From Mesorhizobium sp. WSM4904 (lineage in GTDB: Bacteria; Pseudomonadota; Alphaproteobacteria; Rhizobiales; Rhizobiaceae): a DNA stretch of 64,000 nt. Where the stretch lies: positions 310,001-374,000 of the forward strand of contig NZ_CP121354.1 in the NCBI RefSeq assembly GCF_029674545.1. The letters run 5' to 3'. Below are positions 39,601 through 49,051 of this stretch, one piece after another. Both the position numbers and the translations under genes were made by a program. Numbering within the stretch: position 1 is the stretch's first letter; every line of letters starts with the position of its first letter. The notes under the pieces were generated by a model. The model searched no databases. It was not told the origin of the DNA and saw only the letters and a list, made by a program, of their open reading frames with translations.

Positions 39601-40161
39601 AAAGCCGTAGAGGCCGTAGTCGATGATCTCCTGGACCCCGGCCGGGTTGAGGATCGGCACCATGGTGTCGACGAACAGGAATTCGGTGGCATGCGCGTTG
39701 GTCGAGGATTCGGCCATGTGGTCGTCGCCCATCAGGGCGAGAACCCCGCCATGCCTCGACGAACCGGCGAGGTTGGCGTGGCGGAACACGTCGCCGGAGC
39801 GGTCGACGCCCGGACCTTTTCCGTACCAGACCGCGAAGACGCCGTCATGCGTGCCCTCGCCGAGCAGCTCGGTCTGCTGCGAGCCCCAGCAAGCGGTGGC
39901 GGCCAGTTCCTCGTTGAGGCCCGGCTGGAAGACGATATCGGCTTGCGCAAGCTGCCGCTTCGCCCTCCAGAGTTGCATGTCGAGGCCGCCGAGCGGCGAG
40001 CCGCGGTAGCCGGAAACGAAGCCGGCGGTGTTGAGGCCGGCGCGGCGGTCGCGCTCGCGCTGCATAAGAAGCATGCGCACGACGGCCTGCGCCCCTGAAA
40101 GGAAAACGCGCTCCTTGCCAAGGTCGAACTTGTCGTCGAGCGCGACGTCATGCAGCGTCAT
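36688..40161 (-). CDS. Indolepyruvate ferredoxin oxidoreductase family protein (fused)
   Basis: A 1157-residue fused 2-oxoacid:ferredoxin oxidoreductase of the aerobic proteobacterial type, which decarboxylates arylpyruvates or other 2-oxoacids with ThDP and Fe-S clusters. The N-terminal ThDP-fold halves contain [19 protein letters not shown] and [26 protein letters not shown]. Fe-S ligand runs are [16 protein letters not shown] and [15 protein letters not shown]. The gamma-type domain follows with [19 protein letters not shown]. The start at 40161 has AGAGGAA about nine bases upstream and matches the typical beginning [14 protein letters not shown]. It stands alone; the physiological substrate in rhizobia is uncertain. 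Confidence 0.92.
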   Translation of the reverse strand: [1157 protein letters not shown]

Positions 40162-40833
40162 CAGGCATTTCCTCTGCGGAGGCACGCCTTGGATCGGCGG
40201 CCAACGTCGGAGTGGGAGGCCGCAGTCTTTCTTCCCTTGCCGGAGAGGTCAAACAAAATCGCAGAGGCCAGAGCGGACGCAACAAATGGTCCGGGTGAAA
40301 CTGCCCAGCGCATTTAAGAAGAAGCTAAAGGCCTCACAAAGCACGAAAATTTCGAGCGGCTCTCGCCTCCAGCTTGAGCACGATCATTTCCGTATCGAAG
40401 GCCGGCGAAGCAGAAATCGCTGCGCACCTTTCGAGATCATGCTTAAGCCCCTCGACACGGGGATTTTGAAAGGTTGCTGGCAGGTCAGCAGGCGAGATTT
40501 TCACCGTTCGTTTCCGTGAAATCAACGCAGGCGCTGGAGAATAGCTGAAGCCGCCCCAACCTCGTCATCCCAAGGCGAAGCAGGAGCGTAAGCTCCGTCG
40601 CGGAGACCCTGGGATCCATGCCGTTACCTAGATCGAAGGGTGCAGCGGAGCAGAATTCTGCACCGTTGCAACGCTCGTATTTCACGGAATGGATCCTCGG
40701 GTCTGCGCCGCGTCGCTACGCTCCTTGCTCCGCCCGAGGATGACGATCGCGATGGGCGTTCGGCCAATCGCAAAAGCATGCGACCTTGCCGATGGAAACA
40801 TAGCCGACCGGTCAAAGATTTCGTGCCAGGGGC
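40162..40833. other. 672-bp intergenic region with repeats
   Basis: No convincing gene. 40374-40447 is a degenerate copy of a Rhizobiales repeat (GAGCACGATCATTTCC ... ATCATGCTTAAGC), and 40562-40746 is Family A copy 2. Small frames such as 40334-40525 on the minus strand lie across these repeats and show no ribosome binding site. Confidence 0.6.
40562..40746. repeat. Family A palindromic element, copy 2
   Basis: 185 bp with ends TCGTCATCCCAAGGCGAAGC and, inverted, TCGTCATCCTCGGGCGGAGC; inner blocks GGGATCCATGCCGTTAC and GCAGAATTCTGCACCGTTGC. Confidence 0.85.
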
Positions 40834-41367
40834 TCAGGCCGCCTTCGAGCAATCCGGCTTCGGCTCGTCGGGCAGCTTGCCGTCGGGATGGCCGGCGAGG
40901 TCCGGGTTGAGCTCGTATTTCGGCCCGATAACCAGCGGCCGATCCGGCAGCATCGTCTGATCCTCCGTCGAGGTCATGGTCGTCTCGAGGCTCTGCAGCA
41001 GCGTGCCGCTCGAATCCTCGATGCGGATCGAGACGGAATAGGGCTTGTCCTTGACCACGCAGGTGAGCGGCGGGCTGGTGAGCGTGATGTGGGGAAGCTT
41101 CGGCCAGATCTTCTGGTTGACGATGAGCGGATCGCCGCCGGCCGGATTCTGGAAATTCACCACGGCAACCTGTCCCTCGGCCATGGGCCGCAGCGGCCTC
41201 AGCGTGACGACATAGGTGGCGATGCCGAGCCGGTAATTGAACTCGAACAGCTTGCCGGAGATGGCGAAGAGCTGCTCCTTGCCGGTGTCGCGGCAGGCGC
41301 CGAGCGCCGTTGCGGCAATCAGGGCCGCACCGAGAGCGATCGAGCGGAATTTTCTAGAGCGTTTCAC
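40834..41367 (-). CDS. Lipoprotein of unknown function
   Basis: A 177-residue protein starting at GTG 41367: MKRSRKFRSIALGAALIAAT, then ALGAC with the lipobox cysteine near residue 25, a classic lipoprotein signal with a basic N-terminus. The mature part is beta-rich with a single later disulfide candidate (LTCVVKDK and the C-terminal PDCSKAA). The start codon and the first residues lie inside a Family B repeat: the GTG is part of its hairpin. Longer starts upstream would run through the repeat and are unlikely. No family recognised. It follows the CGNR gene on the same strand. Confidence 0.75.
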   Translation of the reverse strand: MKRSRKFRSIALGAALIAATALGACRDTGKEQLFAISGKLFEFNYRLGIATYVVTLRPLRPMAEGQVAVVNFQNPAGGDPLIVNQKIWPKLPHITLTSPPLTCVVKDKPYSVSIRIEDSSGTLLQSLETTMTSTEDQTMLPDRPLVIGPKYELNPDLAGHPDGKLPDEPKPDCSKAA

Positions 41368-41459
41368 CGTTTCACGGAAACGGGGAACCGCTCTATCTCT
41401 TTGTTCTGACGCAGTTCCGAACGGAAAACCGTTACGCACTTTTCCTGGAATTGCTCTAA
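41354..41459 (-). repeat. Family B intergenic element, copy 4 (full length)
   Basis: The most complete copy: CTAGAGCGTTTCACCGTTTC hairpin, CGGGGAACCGCTCTATCTC, TTTGTTCTGACGCAGTTCCG, AACGGAAAACCGTTACGC, ACTTTTCCTGGAATTGCTCTAA. On the minus strand it lies between the CGNR gene, whose TAG stop it provides, and the lipoprotein gene, whose GTG start it contains. Confidence 0.88.
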
Positions 41460-42064
41460 GCATTGGTGACCTCCCTGGCCGCCGTGCGGCGGCGATAATA
41501 GCGGTTCGCTTTCTGGCGGTTGCCGCAGACGGCCATGTCGCACCAGAGACGGCTGGCGTTGCGGCTGCGATCGACGAAGAGCCAGCTGCAGTTCGGACAG
41601 ATCCTGAGCCTCGCGACGGTGTCGTCTCGCAACAGCGAAAGCGCCGAGACGGCCAAGGCCGCCTCGAAGGCGATCGGCGTCGCCGGATCGCCGAACGGCT
41701 GGCCCGGCGCGCCGATCTCGGTGGCGCTGCCGGAAAGGCCGCTGGCGCAGGCCGTCAGGAAATCCGGCAGATGGCCGGCGGCGATCGCGCCTTTCGTTAT
41801 GGCATGGCGGAACAGGCGGTCAGTCGCCTCGCGGATCGACAGCACGACCGGGGCGATGTCGCCCGGTTCCGGCGCCTGCAGCCGCCGGCCGCCGAGCTCG
41901 GCGGCGCGGAAGCCGCTTGCCGCTTCGGCGAAGCGGGCGATCTCGGCGGGATCGTCGAAACGATCAAAAGTCTTTTCCGGATCGTTGCGCAGCACGACCG
42001 TGTTCGCCGTGTCGAGCGCAAGGATGCCGCCGGTAAAGCGGTGCGGGGTCCAGGATACCGTCAT
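41456..42064 (-). CDS. CGNR zinc-finger/ABATE domain regulator
   Basis: A 202-residue protein with an N-terminal ABATE-type domain (FTGGILALDTANTVVLRNDPEKT) and a C-terminal CGNR zinc finger (ICPNCSWLFVDRSRNASRLW, then CDMAVCGNRQKANRYYRRR), whose four cysteines bind zinc and which probably binds DNA. It diverges from an orphan LivH-type permease. A perfect 8-bp inverted repeat AATCTAAC/GTTAGATT spans the shared promoter, only seven bases from its ATG; TTGTCA and TAGATT with 16-bp spacing suggest a leaderless transcript. The stop codon comes from a Family B repeat. Confidence 0.85.
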   Translation of the reverse strand: MTVSWTPHRFTGGILALDTANTVVLRNDPEKTFDRFDDPAEIARFAEAASGFRAAELGGRRLQAPEPGDIAPVVLSIREATDRLFRHAITKGAIAAGHLPDFLTACASGLSGSATEIGAPGQPFGDPATPIAFEAALAVSALSLLRDDTVARLRICPNCSWLFVDRSRNASRLWCDMAVCGNRQKANRYYRRRTAAREVTNA

Positions 42065-42070
42065 GGGAGA

Positions 42071-42106
42071 AATCTAACCGATAAAACGTATTTGACAAGT
42101 TAGATT
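42071..42106. promoter_or_regulatory. AATCTAAC/GTTAGATT inverted repeat, divergent operator candidate
   Basis: Perfect 8-bp arms separated by 20 bp in the CGNR-LivH gap. Overlaps a minus-strand TTGTCA-N16-TAGATT promoter-like pair for the CGNR gene. Binding by the CGNR protein is inferred. Confidence 0.45.
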
Positions 42107-42189
42107 CCTGATGCAAGGCTCGCCGCTAAATCAAAGTGCTCCAGCGTCCTTTGCGCGTCCCAAAGGACGTAGCGCCGCAGGGATGCTCG

Positions 42190-43095
42190 ATGCTCTATTT
42201 CTACCAGCAGGTGCTCAACGGGCTGCATTCGGGCGCGCTCTATGCCTTGCTCGCCTTCGGCTATGTGTTGACCAATGGCATCCTGCATCGCACCAACCTC
42301 GCCTATGGCGCGCTGTTTGCCTTTTGCGGCCACACGATGATCCTGACCGCTGCCTTCGGCTACCAGGCGCTGTGGCTGACGCTGTTCGCCTCGGTCGCGC
42401 TCGGCATCGTTGCCGCCCTGCTCTATGCCGTGCTGATCAGCCAGGTGCTGTCGCGCAGCGTCTTCGAAAGGCTGGCCGACAGGTCGCCCAACGCCATCGT
42501 GGTGACGACGCTCGGCATCTTGCTGTTCCTGTCGGAAGCGAGCCGCATTGCCGCCGACACCCATGATCTCTGGCTGCCGCCGATGCTCGCCCAACCCGTC
42601 ATCTTCGCCCAGGAGGCCGGCTTCAAGGTGACGCTCACCGTCATTCAGCTTTTGGACTGCGCGGCGGTGATAGCAGTGGTGGCGCTGGCGGCCTGGACGT
42701 TTTCGCATTCGCGCTTCGGCCGCGCCTGGCGGGCCGTGTCGGACGATCCGAAGGCGGCCGCGATGTGCGGCATCGACGTGCGCGCCGTGTTTCGCCGCGC
42801 GGTGCTCTATGGCGGCTTCTGCGCGGCTTTTGCCGGTGTTCTCGCCGGCCTCTATTACGGCAACATCAGCTTCGGCACCGGCCTCGTCTATGGCCTCAAG
42901 ATCCTGTTCGTGACGGCGGTCGGCGGTTATCTGTCGCCGCTCAAGGCGGCTCTCGGCGCCGCGGCCTTCGGCATGGCCGAATCGCTGTGGGCCGGCTATT
43001 TCCCGATCGAATGGCGCGAAGGCTGGATATACCTCTTCCTCGTCGCCATGCTGGTGCTGATCGGCGCCAGCCGCGACCAGGCCAAGGTCGCCTAA
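42190..43095 (+). CDS. Branched-chain amino acid ABC transporter permease (LivH-like), orphan
   Basis: A 301-residue LivH-type permease with eight or so membrane helices; motifs NGLHSGALYALLAFGYVLTNG near residue 10, FGRAWRAVSDDPKAAAMCGID and the C-terminal GGYLSPLKAALGAAAFG. LivH normally works with LivM, LivG, LivF and a binding protein, none of which lies nearby, so it either uses distant partners or has another role. The start at 42190 follows GGGAT; earlier in-frame Met residues are less likely. It is divergent from the CGNR regulator, which may control it. Confidence 0.85.
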   Translation: MLYFYQQVLNGLHSGALYALLAFGYVLTNGILHRTNLAYGALFAFCGHTMILTAAFGYQALWLTLFASVALGIVAALLYAVLISQVLSRSVFERLADRSPNAIVVTTLGILLFLSEASRIAADTHDLWLPPMLAQPVIFAQEAGFKVTLTVIQLLDCAAVIAVVALAAWTFSHSRFGRAWRAVSDDPKAAAMCGIDVRAVFRRAVLYGGFCAAFAGVLAGLYYGNISFGTGLVYGLKILFVTAVGGYLSPLKAALGAAAFGMAESLWAGYFPIEWREGWIYLFLVAMLVLIGASRDQAKVA

Positions 43096-43280
43096 AACCA
43101 TCAGACTTTGGTTGCATGACGTTCCGTGAGGCGGCGGTACTCGCCGCCCGGCACGGTGCATCGGCGCACGGCCGGTGCTTTGTCATGTTGACCTGCCGGA
43201 CCACGCACTGCATACCGTTGGGCCAAGCGACGCGACACCGGAGGGGAATCGGGCGCGCAGCATGATCAGGGAGGAAATGC

Positions 43281-43886
43281 ATGGCAGGGCTGCTCGCTCT
43301 ATCCAGGACGATAGACCGCATCAACGAGTTCATCGGCCGCTGGGTCTCGTGGCTGATCCTGCTTGCGATCCTGGTGAGCGCCGGCAATGCCGTCATCCGC
43401 AAGGTGTTGGACACCTCCTCCAACGCCTGGCTCGAACTGCAATGGTACCTGTTCGGCGCGGCCTTCATGCTGGCGGCCGCCTACACGCTGAAGCAGAACG
43501 ACCATATCCGCATCGACATCGTCTACGGCATGTTTTCCCGCCGCGTGCAGCACTGGATCGACCTCTTCGGCCACCTTTTCTTCCTGATGCCGTTCGTGGT
43601 CCTGATGGTGATCTATTTCGTGCCTTACGTCTCGCTGTCCTTCCACAGCGGCGAGATGTCGACCAATGCCGGCGGCCTGATCGTCTGGCCGGCCAAGGCC
43701 ATCCTGCTCGTCGGCTTCTTCCTGCTGGCGTTGCAGGGCGTTTCCGAGATCATCAAGAAGATCGCCATCATGCGCGGCGACATGGACGATCCCAATCCCT
43801 TCATATCGGCGCATGAGCAGGCCGAGCTCGAGGCGAAGGCGCTCGCGGAAGAAGCCAAGGCGCTGTCCGGCGAGGTGCGCTCATGA
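43281..43886 (+). CDS. TRAP transporter small permease (DctQ/TakQ type)
   Basis: A 201-residue four-helix membrane protein of the DctQ family (LSRTIDRINEFIGRWVSWLI, LQWYLFGAAFMLAAAYTLKQ, LFFLMPFVVLMVIYFVPYV, ILLVGFFLLALQGVSEIIK). GGGAGGAA lies seven bases upstream of the ATG. The last codons overlap the large permease start (ATGA), so the two are coupled. The C-terminal helix is Glu/Ala/Lys-rich and cytoplasmic. Confidence 0.92.
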   Translation: MAGLLALSRTIDRINEFIGRWVSWLILLAILVSAGNAVIRKVLDTSSNAWLELQWYLFGAAFMLAAAYTLKQNDHIRIDIVYGMFSRRVQHWIDLFGHLFFLMPFVVLMVIYFVPYVSLSFHSGEMSTNAGGLIVWPAKAILLVGFFLLALQGVSEIIKKIAIMRGDMDDPNPFISAHEQAELEAKALAEEAKALSGEVRS

Positions 43887-45679
43887 TCGAGTTCATCGCG
43901 CAGAACATGGCGCCGATCATGTTTGCATCGCTGATCATCTTCCTCTTGATCGGCTACCCCGTCGCCTTCTCGCTTGCCGCGAACGGCCTGTCGTTCTTCT
44001 TCATCGGCGTGCTGCTCTCGCCATATTCCGGCGGTTCGATCAACCTCGCCTGGCCGCTGCTGCACGCGCTGCCCGACAATTTCTACGGCACCAGGGTGAT
44101 GTCGAACGACACGCTGCTGGCCATTCCGTTCTTCACCTTCATGGGCATCGTGCTGGAACGATCCGGCATGGCCGAGGATCTGCTCGACACGGTCGGCCAG
44201 CTGTTCGGCCCGATCCGGGGCGGGCTTGCCTATGCGGTGATCTTCGTCGGCGCGCTGCTTGCGGCGACCACCGGCGTGGTGGCGGCTTCGGTGATCGCCA
44301 TGGGACTGATCTCGCTGCCGATCATGCTGCGCTACGGCTACGACCGTCGGCTCGCCTCAGGCGTTATCGCGGCGTCCGGGACGCTTGCCCAGATCATCCC
44401 GCCCTCGCTGGTGCTGATCGTGCTGGCCGACCAGCTCGGACGCTCGGTCGGCGACATGTATGCCGGCGCGCTGATCCCCGGCCTGGTGCTGACGGGTATC
44501 TATATGGCCTACGTCCTGATCATGTCGATCATCCGGCCGAACTCGATGCCGGCCCTGCCCATCGAGGCGCGCACGCTCGGCCACGGCGTGATCTCGCTGA
44601 TCGTGGCCCTGCTGGTCGCGGTCGCGATCTCCTATGCGGCCTATCGCTACCTGGTGCCCGCCCATGGCGACAATGCCGACATACTGGGCGCCACCGTCGG
44701 CGTCATCGTGATCTACGTCGTGGCGGTTGCCGACCAGCGGCTCGGAATCAACATGATGTCGAAGCTGGCGCAGCAGGTGGTGATCGTGCTGATCCCGCCG
44801 CTCGCGCTGATCTTCCTGGTGCTCGGCACCATCTTTCTCGGCATCGCGACGCCGACCGAGGGCGGCGCCATGGGCGCCGTCGGCGCGCTCATCATGGCGG
44901 GGCTGAAAGGGCGACTGACGCTCGACGTCATCAAGCAGGCGCTGGCCTCGACGACGCGGCTCTCCTCCTTCGTGCTGTTCATCCTGATCGGCGCGCGCGT
45001 CTTCTCGCTCACCTTCTACGGGGTCAACGGGCATATCTGGGTCGAGCATCTGCTGACCTCGCTGCCGGGCGGCGAGACCGGCTTCCTGATCGGCGTCAAC
45101 ATCCTCGTCTTCGTGCTCGCCTTCTTCCTCGATTTCTTCGAGCTCGCCTTCATCATCGTGCCCTTGCTGGCACCGGCGGCCGACAAGCTCGGCATCGACC
45201 TGATCTGGTTCGGCGTGCTGCTCGGCGTCAACATGCAAACCAGCTTCATGCATCCGCCCTTCGGCTTCGCGTTGTTCTACCTGCGCTCGGTGGCGGCGCG
45301 CGTGCCCTATCTCGACCGCATCACCGGCAAGCAGATCGCGCCGGTCACCACTGGCCAGATCTATTGGGGCGCGGTGCCCTTCGTCTGCATCCAGGTGATC
45401 ATGATCGGGCTCACCATCGCCTTCCCGCAAATGGTGATGCGCTACAAGGGCGCCGCGGTCGAACCCAGCACGATAGACCTGAAGCTGCCGGAGATGCCGG
45501 GACTGGCGCCGCTCGGCACGCCGCCGGCGGACAATGGCGCGGCGCCGGCCAATGGCGGTTCGGCGCCCGCGGCGCCTGGCACGCCCGACCTGTCACAGCC
45601 GCCGAATTTCGGCGACACGGCACCCACCAAGCCGGCGGCGCCGGCGCCCGACCTTTCGAAGCCGCCGAGTTTCAATTGA
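43883..45679 (+). CDS. TRAP transporter large permease (DctM/TakM type)
   Basis: A 598-residue DctM-family permease, much longer than the usual 425-450. The family core has FTFMGIVLERSGMAEDLLDT and ASGTLAQIIPPSLVLIVLAD near residue 165; additional helices in the middle (ISLIVALLVAVAISYAAYR) are typical of TakM-like large subunits. The last 60 residues are Pro/Ala/Gly/Asn-rich with a repeated DLSQPPNF/DLSKPPSF motif, a likely disordered cytoplasmic tail. With DctQ it forms the membrane part; the binding protein is encoded 1.2 kb away on the opposite strand. Confidence 0.92.
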   Translation: MIEFIAQNMAPIMFASLIIFLLIGYPVAFSLAANGLSFFFIGVLLSPYSGGSINLAWPLLHALPDNFYGTRVMSNDTLLAIPFFTFMGIVLERSGMAEDLLDTVGQLFGPIRGGLAYAVIFVGALLAATTGVVAASVIAMGLISLPIMLRYGYDRRLASGVIAASGTLAQIIPPSLVLIVLADQLGRSVGDMYAGALIPGLVLTGIYMAYVLIMSIIRPNSMPALPIEARTLGHGVISLIVALLVAVAISYAAYRYLVPAHGDNADILGATVGVIVIYVVAVADQRLGINMMSKLAQQVVIVLIPPLALIFLVLGTIFLGIATPTEGGAMGAVGALIMAGLKGRLTLDVIKQALASTTRLSSFVLFILIGARVFSLTFYGVNGHIWVEHLLTSLPGGETGFLIGVNILVFVLAFFLDFFELAFIIVPLLAPAADKLGIDLIWFGVLLGVNMQTSFMHPPFGFALFYLRSVAARVPYLDRITGKQIAPVTTGQIYWGAVPFVCIQVIMIGLTIAFPQMVMRYKGAAVEPSTIDLKLPEMPGLAPLGTPPADNGAAPANGGSAPAAPGTPDLSQPPNFGDTAPTKPAAPAPDLSKPPSFN

Positions 45680-45691
45680 GGTGACCAAGTC

Positions 45692-46720
45692 ATGAAAGCC
45701 GTACGGCTGGAAGCAATCGGCAGCACCGCGCTTCGCGAGGTCGACAAACCCGCGCCGGGGCCGGAGGATGTTCTTGTGCGGATCGAAGCCTGCGGCGTCT
45801 GCGGCACCGACCGCCACCTTTTCCATGGCGAGTTCCCGTCAAGGCCGCCGGTGACGCTCGGCCACGAATTCTGCGGCATCGTCGAGGCTGTCGGAGACGC
45901 CGTTGCCGATATCGCCGTCGGCGACCGGGTCACCGGCGACCCCAACATTTCCTGCGGGCGCTGCAGCCATTGCCGCGCCGGCCGCGTCAATCTGTGCAGC
46001 AATCTCAGGGCCATCGGCATCCACCGCGACGGCGGCTTTGCCGACTATGTCGTGATGCCGCAGAGCCAAGCCTTCCTTCTGCCCGCCGATCTCAAGCCGA
46101 CGCATGGCGCCTTCTGCGAGCCACTGGCCTGCTGCCTGCATGGCGTCGACCTCGCCGCCATCAGACCCGGTGCCTCGGTGGTGGTGCTCGGCGGCGGCGT
46201 CATCGGCCTGCTCACGGTGCAATTGGCGAAGCTAGCCGGCGCTGCGACCATCATTCTGTCGACCAGACAGGCCTCGCGCCGGGCGCTTGCCGAGGAGCTC
46301 GGCGCAACGGCAACGGTCGACCCAAGCTCGGTCGATCCCATCGAGGCCATCGCCGGGAAGACCGGCCTGGTGCCCGGCGGTGTCGACGTGGTGCTCGAAT
46401 GCGCGGGCGTCCCCGATACCGTCCAGCAATCCATGCGGCTGGCCAAGGCCGGCGGCACGGTGGTGATCGTCGGCGTTATGCCGCAAGGCGAGAAGGTGGC
46501 CTTCGAGCCCTTCGACATCCTGTTCCGCGAGTTGAAGGTCCTCGGCTCCTTCATCAACCCCTTCACGCATCGGCGCGCCGCGGACCTTGTGGCGTCGGGA
46601 GCGATAGAGGTCGACAAGCTGATTTCGAGGCAAGTGTCTCTCGAGGAGGCACCGCAGGTGATCTCGAACCCCGCGGCCCCGGGTGAGGTCAAGGTGCTGG
46701 TGGTGCCAGGCCGGGGCTGA
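45692..46720 (+). CDS. Zinc-dependent alcohol dehydrogenase (MDR family)
   Basis: A 342-residue medium-chain dehydrogenase. The catalytic zinc site is CGVCGTDRHLFHGEFPS and LGHEFCGIVEAVGD (about residues 32-70); the structural zinc cysteines are GRCSHCRAGRVNLC. The Rossmann motif is VVLGGGVIGLLTVQLAKLAG. The family includes sorbitol, threonine and galactitol dehydrogenases. It follows the TRAP permease with a 12-bp gap, so it is probably co-expressed and acts on the imported compound or a related one. Confidence 0.88.
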   Translation: MKAVRLEAIGSTALREVDKPAPGPEDVLVRIEACGVCGTDRHLFHGEFPSRPPVTLGHEFCGIVEAVGDAVADIAVGDRVTGDPNISCGRCSHCRAGRVNLCSNLRAIGIHRDGGFADYVVMPQSQAFLLPADLKPTHGAFCEPLACCLHGVDLAAIRPGASVVVLGGGVIGLLTVQLAKLAGAATIILSTRQASRRALAEELGATATVDPSSVDPIEAIAGKTGLVPGGVDVVLECAGVPDTVQQSMRLAKAGGTVVIVGVMPQGEKVAFEPFDILFRELKVLGSFINPFTHRRAADLVASGAIEVDKLISRQVSLEEAPQVISNPAAPGEVKVLVVPGRG

Positions 46721-46747
46721 GGGGCCGGCCTTTGCGCTCAGTTCTTC

Positions 46748-46889
46748 CCTTCTCCCCTTGTGGGAGAAGGTGTCGCCGAAGGCGACGGATGAGGGGTGCT
46801 CCAGCTTGGCGCCGACGGCACTCCGGCCAACACCCCTCATCCGTCTCGGCGCTGCGCGCCGATCCACCTTCTCCCACAAGGGGAGAAGG
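46748..46889. repeat. Family C hairpin element, copy 1
   Basis: Two CTTCTCCCCTTGTGGGAGAAGG-type hairpins (each a short palindrome) in inverted arrangement, with GGATGAGGGGTG and CACCCCTCATCC between them, so the whole 142 bp folds into one long stem. It lies between the convergent dehydrogenase and TRAP binding protein genes and probably terminates both. Confidence 0.8.
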
Positions 46890-46899
46890 AGGGCCTCGC

Positions 46900-48030
<1,131 letters not shown>

Positions 48031-48174
48031 TCAACAGACCGACATTCGGACATCGTCGCTGCCCGGGTCGGCTGCGCGAAACAATACACGGGCAAGATGT
48101 CGAGTCCAGCATCGTGGGCAACGTGCAACTATAGTCTAACGCCAAGCGCCTTGGCCCATCCGGAGAGACGAAAC

Positions 48175-48186
48175 TTGCCATGGCAA
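48175..48186. promoter_or_regulatory. TTGCCATGGCAA palindrome, candidate operator
   Basis: A perfect 12-bp palindrome in the 227-bp gap between the TRAP binding protein gene and the divergent glutamine-amidotransferase-like gene. No other evidence. Confidence 0.3.
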
Positions 48187-48236
48187 AATGCCGTCGGATC
48201 GCCTATTTTGTAGGCAGAATAATTCGTTAGCCCTCG

Positions 48237-49028
48237 ATGGAACCCGTATCAAAAATGCAGCAGCCGCTCGTTGCCGTCTCGACCGATGTCCGCCAGTTCG
48301 ACAACTACACCTGGCATGCCGCGCCGCAGCAATATCTCGAGGCGGCGGTCACCGGCGCCGCTGTGTTCCCGGTGCTGGTGCCGTCCTTCGGCGACCGGCT
48401 CGATCTCGACGAGCTGCTGTCCTCGGTCGACGGCGTCATGGTGACGGGATCGAAGTCCAACGTGCATCCCTCGCTCTATGGCGGTGATCCCAGCGAGGCC
48501 AACGGCCCCTACGATCCGGCGCGCGACGCCACGACCCTGCCGCTGATCCGCAAGGCGATCGAGCGCGGCGTACCGCTGCTTGCCATCTGCCGCGGCATCC
48601 AGGAACTGAACGTGGCGCTGGGCGGCACTTTGGCCACGGAGATCCAGGAGCGCGAGGGATCCCTCGACCATCGCGCGCCGGTGAGCGACAATCAGGACGA
48701 GCGTTTCATCATCCACCAGAAAATCTCGATCAAGCCCGGAAGCTGCCTCGCCGGAGTGTTCGGCGCCGGCGACATCAAGGTCAATTCGCTGCATCGTCAG
48801 GCGATCGACCGGCTCGGCACCAGGCTGCAAGTCGAGGCGCTCGCTGCCGACGGCACGATCGAGGCCGTCTCGGTCAAGGATGCCCGCGCCTTCGCGGTCG
48901 GCGTTCAGTGGCACCCCGAATATTGGGTGAAGTCGGACAGCAACTCGGCGAAGATCTTCCGTGCTTTCGGCGATGCCGTGCGCCTGCATGCGGCTGCGAA
49001 AGCCGGGGCGCGCGCGGCGGCGGAGTAA
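48237..49028 (+). CDS. Gamma-glutamyl-gamma-aminobutyrate hydrolase family protein
   Basis: A 263-residue class I glutamine-amidotransferase-like hydrolase, related to PuuD, which frees GABA from gamma-glutamyl-GABA in putrescine breakdown. The catalytic triad is visible: Cys in PLLAICRGIQELNVALGGTL, and His and Glu in VGVQWHPEYW. The first ATG is used; a Met six codons later is an alternative. A PuuA-like glutamine synthetase and a class III aminotransferase lie about 9-11 kb downstream, so a polyamine route is plausible but the genes are not contiguous. Confidence 0.85.
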   Translation: MEPVSKMQQPLVAVSTDVRQFDNYTWHAAPQQYLEAAVTGAAVFPVLVPSFGDRLDLDELLSSVDGVMVTGSKSNVHPSLYGGDPSEANGPYDPARDATTLPLIRKAIERGVPLLAICRGIQELNVALGGTLATEIQEREGSLDHRAPVSDNQDERFIIHQKISIKPGSCLAGVFGAGDIKVNSLHRQAIDRLGTRLQVEALAADGTIEAVSVKDARAFAVGVQWHPEYWVKSDSNSAKIFRAFGDAVRLHAAAKAGARAAAE

Positions 49029-49051
49029 GCCCGCCTCTGGAATCCTGCCCG

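Noticed and set aside
40334..40525. 63-codon frame on the minus strand
   Set aside because: Built from a degenerate intergenic repeat, without start signals.
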